From NCBI RefSeq assembly GCF_009176975.1, contig NZ_WEZG01000004.1, forward strand, positions 310,001-374,000: a stretch of DNA of 64,000 nt. Direction: 5' to 3'. The notes beneath the pieces are model-generated. The model was not told the origin of the DNA, did no database searches, and saw only the letters and a program-made list of their open reading frames with translations. A program made the position numbers and the translations under genes. Origin of the DNA: Aureimonas psammosilenae. Its GTDB lineage: Bacteria > Pseudomonadota > Alphaproteobacteria > Rhizobiales > Rhizobiaceae. The stretch's first letter is position 1. Each line of letters begins with the position of its first letter. Shown here one piece after another: positions 47,584-55,600 of the stretch.

Positions 47584-47748
47584 TAGAGCGTCGTGCGGAA
47601 GGTCGGGCGCGATGATGCCGAGGGGATTTTGGTTCGAGGCCGAGGGGATCGACAAGGTCGTAGCGGTGCGACAGTCGCAGGCGAGCGCCGAAGGATTCGA
47701 AGCAAAAGCGCAAGGCAGCATGCGTCCAACCTTTCGCACGACGCTCTA
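47584..47748. repeat. Palindromic intergenic element, copy B
   Basis: 165-bp element with 20-base inverted ends (left TAGAGCGTCGTGCGGAAGGT, right complement with one G-U difference). Core GGTCGTAGCGG...CAGTCGCAGG is the inverse orientation of the core of copies A and C. Lies between the ABC-F and S9 peptidase genes. Confidence 0.7.
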
Positions 47749-47802
47749 TCCCTGGGGCGGAAAGACCCCATGTCGTCCGCGACCGCCGCCTCGGAGTGTT
47801 TC

Positions 47803-49881
47803 ATGTCGAACGCCATCGATCCTCGCCCGACGCTTCAAGCGCCCGACGACGATCCCCATCTTTGGCTGGAGGAGGTCGAGGGCGAGCGGGCGCTGCGCTA
47901 TGTCCGCGAGCAAAACGCCCGGACGCTGGCGCTTCTGGCCGACAAGCGCTTCGAGGCCGATCGCGACGGGCTGGCGGCCGTGCTCGACCGGGCCGACAAG
48001 ATCCCCTACGTCACCCGGCGCGGCGGGCTCCTTTACAACTTCTGGCGCGACGAGACCCATCCGCGCGGGCTTTGGCGGCGCACGACGACCGAGAGCTACC
48101 GCTCCGCCGAGCCGGAATGGGAGGTGCTGCTCGACATCGACGCGCTGGCGGCAGAGGAAGGCGCGGACTGGACCTGGGCCGGCGCCCATTCGCGTGCTCC
48201 TCACCACGACCGCGCCGTGATCCGCCTGTCGCGCGGGGGCGGGGATGCCGTCACCTTACGCGAGTTCGACCTCGCCTCGCGCCGCTTCGTGGAGGACGGC
48301 TTCGTCCTGCCGGAGGGCAAGTCCGGGATCGACTGGCTCGACCGCGACACGGTGCTGCTCCAGAGCCCCCTCGGGGAGGGGATGGCGACGAGTTCCGGCT
48401 ATCCGCGAACCGTCCGGCTTTGGCGGCGCGGCGAGGCCCCGATGAGCGCCCCCGTCATCTTCGAGGTGCCCGAAACCAGCATGGTGGCGGGGGCAGAGGT
48501 GCATCGGCGCGGCGCGGAGGAATGGTGCATCTTCGTGGATCGCACCGGCTTCTTCGAGGCCGAGATCCATCTCGGCGACCGCACCGGCCCGAAACGGAAG
48601 ATCGACGTGCCGAGCGACGTGTCCATCTATTGGGACGACCATCACGTCGCCTTGAGCCCCAGGCAAGACTGGACGGTGGGCGAGCGCACCTTTCCCTCGG
48701 GCAGCGTTCTGGGTCTGGGCCTCGACGCCTTTCTCGACGGCGACCGGGGCTTCCACCTTCTGTTCGAGCCCGAGCCGCGCCGCGCGCTCCAGCATTTCTT
48801 TTGGTCGAAGGGCCGGCTCGTCCTGTCGGTTCTCGACGATCTGAAGGCGCGCTTTCCGGTGTTCGATCCGGCCAAGGACTGGCGCGAGGGGAGCCTGCCG
48901 GGCCTGCCGGAAATCGGCAGCGTTTCGGTCTGGTCGCTGGACGAGAGCCACGAGGAGGACGCGGGCGATCTTCTGGTTCATGCGCAGGACCCGATCACGC
49001 CGCCGACCTTGTCGGATCTCAGCCTTGGCGCTTCAGCCCCCGCCGTTTTGAAGCGCGCGCGTCCCGCCTTCGATGCGAGCGGCCTCGTCGTGACGCGCCA
49101 CGACGCGGTGTCGGTGGACGGCGAGCGCATTCCCTATGTGCAGATCGGCCCGCCCGGAGAAACGGGCGAAGCGCCGGTGCACCTGTCGGGCTATGGCGGT
49201 TTCGAGGTGTCGAACATTCCCGGCTATTCGGCGGGTCTCGGCCGGCTTTGGCTGGAAAAGGGCGGTACGACGGTGGTCGCCAATATCCGCGGCGGCGGCG
49301 AGTTCGGACCATGGTGGCACGAGGCGGGACGGCGCGAAAAGAAGGCGTTGAGCCACGACGACTTCGCGGCGGTGGCCGCCGATCTCGTGCGGCGCGGCGT
49401 CACGCGGCCGGGGCGGCTGGCGGCGGAAGGCGGCTCCAACGGCGGGCTTCTGATCGCCAACATGCTGACGCGCTACCCCGAGCGCTTCGGCGCGCTGCTT
49501 TGCACCGTGCCGCTCATCGACATGCGGCGCTATCACAAGCTTCTGGCGGGCGCGAGCTGGATCGCGGAATATGGCGACCCCGATGTCGCCGAGGACTGGG
49601 CCTTCCTTCAAGCCATCTCGGCCTATCATGTCGCCGAGCCGGGCCGGCCCTATCCGCCGATCCTGATCGCCACCACGCGGCGCGACGACCGGGTGCATCC
49701 GGGCCACGCCCGCAAGATGGCAAGGAAGCTTCAGGCGATGGGCTACGACGCGCATCTCTTCGAGCAGGAAGGCGGCGGCCATGGCGCGGGCCGCGACAAC
49801 CGTGAAATCGCCTCCTTCGCCGCGCTCGGTCTCGCTTTTCTGCGCCGGGCGATCGGCTGGGAAACCGCGCGCGAGATTTGA
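47803..49881 (+). CDS. S9 family (prolyl oligopeptidase) peptidase
   Basis: 692-residue serine peptidase. The N-terminal beta-propeller begins DDPHLWLEEVEGERALRYVREQN and includes SKGRLVLSVLDDL. The alpha/beta-hydrolase domain from about residue 420 shows YGGFEVSNIPGYSAGL, the oxyanion region NIRGGGEFGPWWH, the catalytic Ser in EGGSNGGLLIANM near residue 550, Asp in TTRRDDRVHPGHARKM, and His in EGGGHGAG, so the triad is intact. It cleaves short peptides, usually after proline. ATG at 47803 follows GGAG; ATG at 47770 is an alternative. A palindromic element precedes it. Confidence 0.93.
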   Translation: MSNAIDPRPTLQAPDDDPHLWLEEVEGERALRYVREQNARTLALLADKRFEADRDGLAAVLDRADKIPYVTRRGGLLYNFWRDETHPRGLWRRTTTESYRSAEPEWEVLLDIDALAAEEGADWTWAGAHSRAPHHDRAVIRLSRGGGDAVTLREFDLASRRFVEDGFVLPEGKSGIDWLDRDTVLLQSPLGEGMATSSGYPRTVRLWRRGEAPMSAPVIFEVPETSMVAGAEVHRRGAEEWCIFVDRTGFFEAEIHLGDRTGPKRKIDVPSDVSIYWDDHHVALSPRQDWTVGERTFPSGSVLGLGLDAFLDGDRGFHLLFEPEPRRALQHFFWSKGRLVLSVLDDLKARFPVFDPAKDWREGSLPGLPEIGSVSVWSLDESHEEDAGDLLVHAQDPITPPTLSDLSLGASAPAVLKRARPAFDASGLVVTRHDAVSVDGERIPYVQIGPPGETGEAPVHLSGYGGFEVSNIPGYSAGLGRLWLEKGGTTVVANIRGGGEFGPWWHEAGRREKKALSHDDFAAVAADLVRRGVTRPGRLAAEGGSNGGLLIANMLTRYPERFGALLCTVPLIDMRRYHKLLAGASWIAEYGDPDVAEDWAFLQAISAYHVAEPGRPYPPILIATTRRDDRVHPGHARKMARKLQAMGYDAHLFEQEGGGHGAGRDNREIASFAALGLAFLRRAIGWETAREI

Positions 49882-49928
49882 GGGCCGGCAAGCCATTCGA
49901 GGGCATCGCCTTCGGCGGCGCGACGGGC

Positions 49929-50094
49929 TAGAGCATCGTCCAGAATATCGAACGCGAGTCTGCCTTGTGCTTTTGGCCCAAATCCATCGGGTTCCGCCTG
50001 CGGCCGTAGCCCCGCTACGACCTTGGCGAACCCCTTGACCTTGAACCAAAAGCCCGGCGGCATACCCGCGACCGATATCCCGGACGATGCTCTA
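49929..50094. repeat. Palindromic intergenic element, copy C
   Basis: 166-bp element with 22-base inverted ends (left TAGAGCATCGTCC, right GGACGATGCTCTA; two mismatches further in) and core CCGTAGCCCCGCTACGACC. Sequence closely related to copy A at 4552. Occupies the space between the S9 peptidase gene and the small basic protein gene. Confidence 0.8.
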
Positions 50095-50125
50095 AATCGG
50101 ATCACCAGGATCAAGGGGGAAAACC

Positions 50126-50290
50126 ATGGCCAAGGGTCAGGTGCGTTCGAACAAGGAAGTTCGCAAGCCGAAGAAGGACAAGAAGGCGGCCGGTGCCTCG
50201 GCCAGCGCCGCGCCCGCCGCGCCGGCGGGTTCGAAATTCGCCACGGCCCAGCCCGAACTCGTGCGCAAGAAGAAAGAGCGCCCGGCCTGA
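50126..50290 (+). CDS. Small lysine-rich hypothetical protein
   Basis: 54-residue, strongly basic protein: MAKGQVRSNKEVRKPKKDKK, an Ala/Pro-rich middle (ASASAAPAAPAGSKFATA) and a basic end QPELVRKKKERPA. The start ATG follows AAGGGGGAAAACC, a good binding site. Proteins beginning MAKGQ-RSNKE-RKPK are familiar as conserved small proteins of unknown function in rhizobia, possibly nucleic-acid binding. Too short to be found by length criteria alone, but the binding site and codon use support it. Confidence 0.65.
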   Translation: MAKGQVRSNKEVRKPKKDKKAAGASASAAPAAPAGSKFATAQPELVRKKKERPA

Positions 50291-50326
50291 CGAGCGCGTC
50301 GACGCGGCGCGCGGGGCGGGCCTGAA

Positions 50327-51535
50327 ATGCGGCCCTTCCTGCGCGCCTTCCTGCCCAACGCCGCCCGCGTCAGCGGGCGCGAGCGGCTGCGCTCGGCCCT
50401 CGGCGCGGCCGTCGGCGTTCTTCTGACGGGGGTGGTCTCCAAGCTCGCGCTCGGCAGTGCAGGGGGGCCGGCGCTGCCGATCCTGATCGCGCCGATGGGC
50501 GCTTCCGCCGTGCTTCTGTTCGCGGTTCCCGCGAGCCCCTTGGCGCAGCCATGGTCGATCCTCGGCGGCAACCTCGTGTCTTCGCTCGTAGGCGTGACGG
50601 TCGCCGGCCTCGTGCCCGATCCGTTTCTGGCGTCCGGCCTCGCCATCGGCGGGGCGATCGCCGCCATGATGGTGTTGCGCTGCCTCCACCCGCCGAGCGG
50701 CGCGGTGGCGCTGACGGCGGTGCTCGGCGGCGCGGCGATCCGCGATCTCGGCTACAACTTCGTTTTGTGGCCCGTTCTCGCCAACTCAGCTTTGATGCTT
50801 ATCGTGGCGCTCGCCTTCAACAACCTGACCGGGCGGTCCTATCCGCACCGGCCGTTGGATGCGCCCGCCGGCCATGGCACGAATGACGTGGCGCCCGCCA
50901 ACCGCGTCGGCTTTGCCCGCGACGATCTCGACGCCGTGCTTGCCGAATACGACCAGTTGATCGACGTCGACCGGGGCGATCTGGAAGCGATCCTGCGACA
51001 GGCCGAGATCCGCTCCTATCGCCGGCGCGCGGGAACGGCAAGCGTTTCATCGGTCATGTCGCGCGATGTCGTGGCGATCTCGCCGGACGCCCCGCTTCGC
51101 GAAGCCCTGGCGCTTCTACGCGCCCACCATATCAAGGTTCTACCGGTCACGGACGAGAGCGCCCGCGTGCTCGGCATCGTCACGCAGACCGATCTTCTGG
51201 AAAAAGCGGCCTTCGACCGGCAGGGGCCACGCCTCGCCTGGGGCCACCGCATGAGGTTGACGGCGAGCCAGGGCCGGGCGCCGAACGGCCGGGTCGCCGA
51301 TATCATGACGGTGCCTGTCCGATGCGTGGAGCCTGAGGGGCTTCTGGCCGATGCCGTTCGCCTGATGGCGGCGACGAACCTCCATCACCTGCCGGTGGTG
51401 GACGCGGACGAGCGCCTTGCCGGGATCATCTCGCAGTCGGACCTGATCGTCGCGCTTCTGGCGGAAGCGGCGGGGCGGGAAGGGGAAACAACTCCCGACC
51501 CGCCGCGAAGCCCGCTCAGCGCATCGTCGTCATGA
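50327..51535 (+). CDS. HPP family membrane protein with tandem CBS domains
   Basis: 402 residues. The N-terminal 165 residues are an HPP domain with about four membrane segments and the conserved LIAPMGASAVLLFAVPASPLAQPWSILGGN and RCLHPPSGAVALTAVLGG (the HPP motif). A linker follows, then two CBS domains from about 235: SVMSRDVVAISPDAPLREALALLRAHHIKVLPV and IMTVPVRCVEPEGLLADAVRLMAATNLHHLPVVD, ending in GIISQSDLIVALL. HPP proteins may transport nitrite in plastids; CBS domains bind adenylates. Function here is unknown. The 3' end overlaps the opposite-strand gene by 20 bases. Confidence 0.88.
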   Translation: MRPFLRAFLPNAARVSGRERLRSALGAAVGVLLTGVVSKLALGSAGGPALPILIAPMGASAVLLFAVPASPLAQPWSILGGNLVSSLVGVTVAGLVPDPFLASGLAIGGAIAAMMVLRCLHPPSGAVALTAVLGGAAIRDLGYNFVLWPVLANSALMLIVALAFNNLTGRSYPHRPLDAPAGHGTNDVAPANRVGFARDDLDAVLAEYDQLIDVDRGDLEAILRQAEIRSYRRRAGTASVSSVMSRDVVAISPDAPLREALALLRAHHIKVLPVTDESARVLGIVTQTDLLEKAAFDRQGPRLAWGHRMRLTASQGRAPNGRVADIMTVPVRCVEPEGLLADAVRLMAATNLHHLPVVDADERLAGIISQSDLIVALLAEAAGREGETTPDPPRSPLSASSS

Positions 51536-52514
51536 TCTCCCGCGCAGGCGCGTAGGCCTTTTTCGGGGGCCCGACCATCCAGGTGCCTTCGGGCGATTTA
51601 ACCACCGATATCAGTCCCATAAAGGCTTCGAAATTCGGCGCCCATTGCGGCTCGTCGAAGAGTTCGTAGATGTGTGCGGCCTCGATATTGTACTGCGTGC
51701 GAAGGGCATAGATCCCTTCCATCATCTGTTTCAGGCCGGCCGCCTGGGCCTCTTCGCCGTCCTTGGCGCTTCCCTGGCTATGGTTGAACTCGGTGATCCA
51801 GATCGGCTTGCCGTACTTCTGGAGTTCCTTGAAGGCCCATTCGTCCTTGAACTCGTACATATGCCAGATGGTGATGTCCCAAGTGATCTTGTCCTTGGCG
51901 AGCCGCTCGAAAAAGCCGACATGCCCCCAGCCGGCGGTGCCGATCGCGCGACGAGCATTGGGCGCGGCTTCGGCCGTGCCTTCCGACAGGCCGCGCAGAA
52001 TGGCGGCGACCTTCTTGTAGCGCGGGGTGAAATACTCGTCCGCCCCCACACCTCCGGCCGGACCCCATTCACAAGGATATTGCGAACCGTCGTCGCGCAT
52101 CTCGCAAGGCTGAAGAATGGCGAAGTTGTCCAACTCGTTTCCGAGTTCCCAAACCTCGATCTCGGGGAAGGCGGTGGCATAGTATCGAGCGAAGGCCTTG
52201 CTCTTGGAATAAAGGTTCTCCTCCGACTCCTTCTCCGGCTCCAATGGTGGGATGAGGATCGGCAGGATGGTGATCCCCTTGGACTTGCCCATGGCGACCA
52301 ACGCCTTCAGCCCGTCCATATAGTCGAGGCTCGAAACGTTGACGCGGTAGGACGTCCCGCCCAAAGCCTTCAGTTCGTCGATCTGCTGTTGAAGGGTCAG
52401 GTTCGGATAGGCGGTGAAGGGATGGCCGTTCACGCCCCAGATGAATTCGGCGCGGGCAAGGGACGGCACAGCCGCCATGAACAACGCCAGCGCGAGACAG
52501 CAGGATTTCCGCAT
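51516..52514 (-). CDS. Secreted clan GH-A glycosidase-like protein
   Basis: 332 residues with a signal peptide (CCLALALFMAAVPSLARA). The mature part is a TIM barrel: FIWGVNGHPFTAYPNLTLQQQ, YRVNVSS, ILPILIPPLEPE, AFPEIEVWELGNELDNF with the Asn-Glu pair expected for the acid/base, and KPIWITEFNHSQGSAKDG with a Glu at the nucleophile position. This layout is that of clan GH-A (families such as GH39 or GH5). The true substrate cannot be told. A gap of 130 bases separates its start from the end of the GDH gene on the same strand; its 3' end overlaps the HPP-CBS gene. Confidence 0.8.
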   Translation of the reverse strand: MRKSCCLALALFMAAVPSLARAEFIWGVNGHPFTAYPNLTLQQQIDELKALGGTSYRVNVSSLDYMDGLKALVAMGKSKGITILPILIPPLEPEKESEENLYSKSKAFARYYATAFPEIEVWELGNELDNFAILQPCEMRDDGSQYPCEWGPAGGVGADEYFTPRYKKVAAILRGLSEGTAEAAPNARRAIGTAGWGHVGFFERLAKDKITWDITIWHMYEFKDEWAFKELQKYGKPIWITEFNHSQGSAKDGEEAQAAGLKQMMEGIYALRTQYNIEAAHIYELFDEPQWAPNFEAFMGLISVVKSPEGTWMVGPPKKAYAPAREIMTTMR

Positions 52515-52644
52515 GACCGACCTTCCGATGGGCTTTTCGTCAGCGACTAATTGATGCAGTGCGATAGCTTCTCAACCACACCGGCTCATCCAATGCGAGC
52601 AAATCCTGTTTACCGCCGCGTGTCCTCCCTAAACGCCGCCAACT

Positions 52645-55600
52645 CTATCCCGGTACATCCGACAGAAGACCCGCCGCGACGGTGAGGCGGGCGACCGAGG
52701 TTTCGCCCGAGCCTGCGAGCTGCGCCAGTTGCGGGCGGATGCGGGCGAGAACGGACTCGCGATGCCGCGCCCAGGCCTCGACCGGCGCGGCCTCGTCGCC
52801 ATGGCGCGACAGGGCGGCCACGGTGAGGCGGCGGCGGGCGGCGACGATCTGGGCGTTCGCCCGGTCCAGCGCCAGGATCTCGTAATAATCCGTCGGGGCA
52901 AGGCGAAGCAGCGCGGCTTCCAGCCGACCGATCTCCAGAAGGTCCGTCACGGCGAAATAAGCGGTCACCGCGGTCTCGACTGGTTTCTCCGTTTCACGTG
53001 AAACAAGCGCGATGTCCGGGAGAAGTGCGAAAAGCGGTAGGCACGCCACCATCGCGGCGACCCCTTCCGGCACGCCGGCCTGCACCAGACGGTCTTTTTC
53101 GGTGGTGGCGGCAAGCCGGGCGGGCTCGCTGGCGAGTTCCAGAAGACGCGGCCGAAGCGGGGCGATCCGCTCCCGCATCTCGTTGATTCCTTCCGCGAAG
53201 CGCTCGCGCCGCTCGCCATTCGTCACGAACCAGCGCGTCGTAATCTGGAGGAACAGGCCGAGCGCGTCGTAAAGGCCGTTCTGCACGTCGCCGCGCACCG
53301 TCCCGTCGAGAGCGTCGACGCTGGCGTAAAGGCGCTCGGCCTCGAAGACGTCGGTGGCGGACACGAAGGCGCGGCCGATATCGCTGAAGGACGCGCCGCT
53401 CGCGTCGCGGATCGCGGTGACGATCGTCGGCCCGAGCCGGTTCACCATGGCATTGGCGAGGTTCGTCGCCACGATCTCGCGGCGCAGACGGTGGGCGTCG
53501 ATATCGGCGGCGAAGCTCGCGCGCATCGCCGCCGGGAAATAAGCGTGGAGCCTTTGGGTCAGATAGAGCTCGTCGGGCAGGGAGCCTGAGGAAAGCTGAT
53601 CGAAGAGCGCGATCTTGGCATAGGCGAGGACGACCGCCAGTTCCGGCCGCGTCAGCCCGTTGCCCGCCGCGCGAAGATCGGCGAGCGCGGCCTCGGATGG
53701 CAGGAACTCCACCGCGCGGTCGAGAAGGCCGGCTTCCTCCAAGCTGGCGAGGAAGCGCGACTGGAGGGGCAGGCCGCTCGCGCCCCGCCGCTCTTCCAGG
53801 GACAAAGCCAGCGTCTGCTCGTAGTTGTTGGCGAGCACGAGGCTTGCCACGTCCTCCGTCATGCTCTTCAGGAGGATGTCGCGCTCGGGCCGCGCCAGCC
53901 GGTTCTGGTCCATCGCGCCCTTCAGCGCGATCTTGATGTTGACCTCGACGTCGGAGGTGTTGACGCCCGCCGAGTTATCGATGGCGTCCGTGTTGATGCG
54001 CCCGCCCGACCGCGCATATTCCACGCGCCCGCGCTGGGTCAGGCCGAGATTGGCGCCTTCGCCGATCACCTTGGCGCGCACCTCCGCGCCGGTGATGCGT
54101 ACCGCGTCGTTGGCGCGGTCGCCGACATCGAGATTGGTTTCGGTGGAGGCGCGGATATAGGTGCCGATCCCGCCAAAGAACAGAAGATGGACCGGGCTTT
54201 TCAGGATCGCGGTGATGATCTCGGCGGGGGTGCCGGAGCGCTTGTTCCAGCCGATGGCGCTCGCCGCTTCCTCCGACAAGCGGATGACCTTCTCGCGCCG
54301 CGAAAAGACGCCGCCGCCGCCCGAAATCACGGAACGGTCGAAATCGGCCCAGGAGGAGCGGGGGAGGGCGAAAAGGCGCTGCCGCTCTTTGAAGCTTCGC
54401 GCCGCGTCGGGGTTCGGGTCGATGAAGATGTCGCGATGGTCGAAGGCGGCGACGAGGCGCGTTTGTTCCGACAGGAGCATGCCGTTGCCGAAGACGTCGC
54501 CCGACATGTCGCCGCAACCGGCGGCCGTGAACGGTTCGGACTGGATGTCCCAGGCTTTGCCGTCACGCTCGATCTCGCGGAAATGGCGCTTCACGGCTTC
54601 CCAGGCGCCGCGCGCCGTGATGCCCATGGCCTTGTGGTCGTAGCCGGCCGAGCCGCCGGACGCGAAGGCGTCGTCCAGCCAGAAGCCGTTGGAAACGGCG
54701 ATGGCGTTGGCGGTGTCGGAGAAGGTCGCCGTGCCCTTGTCGGCCGCGACCACGAAATAAGGATCGTCCCCGTCGAAGCGTTTGACACCCGAAGGCGGCA
54801 CGACGGCCGAGCCTTGGATATCGTCGGTGACGGTGAGGAGCGAGGCGATGAAGACCACATAGGCCGCGCGCCCCGCTTTGTTCCAGGCCTCGCGATCCGA
54901 CGGATCGGGCAGGGTTTTGGGCAGAAAGCCGCCCTTGGCGCCGACCGGCACGATCACCGCGTTCTTCACCTGCTGCGCCTTCACAAGGCCGAGGATCTCC
55001 GTGCGGTAGTCTTGGCTCCGGTCGGACCAGCGAAGGCCGCCGCGCGCCACGCGCCCGAAGCGCAGGTGAACGCCTTCCACCCGCGCGTCGAACACGAAGA
55101 TTTCGCGGAAGGGCACGGGAGCGGGGAGGCCTTCGACAAGCGCGGATTCGAGCTTGAAGGCGAGCGCCGGCTCCACCCGGCCGGGTTCGGATGCCGGATC
55201 GGCCGAGGTGCCGTCGACAGTGAAGAAATTGGTGCGAAGCGTCGCGACCACGAGGTTGAGGAGACGGCGCAGCACCCGGTCGTCGTCGAGGCTCTCCACC
55301 GCGTCGAGCGCTTGGCGGACCGCGCGGTAGGGGCCGGCGACGCCCTTCTCGGCGGCGATGCGCAACTGCCGGTCTTCCGTATCCTCGCCTTCCGGCACGG
55401 TTTCGGGCGCTTGGGTTCGGGCGGGATCGAAGGCCCCGGCGAAGAGGTCCCACAGAAGGCGCGCGATGCCCGAATGGCGAAGAAGGACCTCGGCGATGAA
55501 GTCCTGGCCGACCGAAATGCCGGCCTGACGCAGATAGCGCGAATAAGCGCGGATCACGTTCGCCTGGCGGAAGGAAAGGCCGGCTTCCAGAACAAGGGCG

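Noticed and set aside
47797-47812. parS-like TGTTTCATGTCGAACG before the S9 peptidase
   Set aside because: Four mismatches including the central CACGTG core; only the left half matches.
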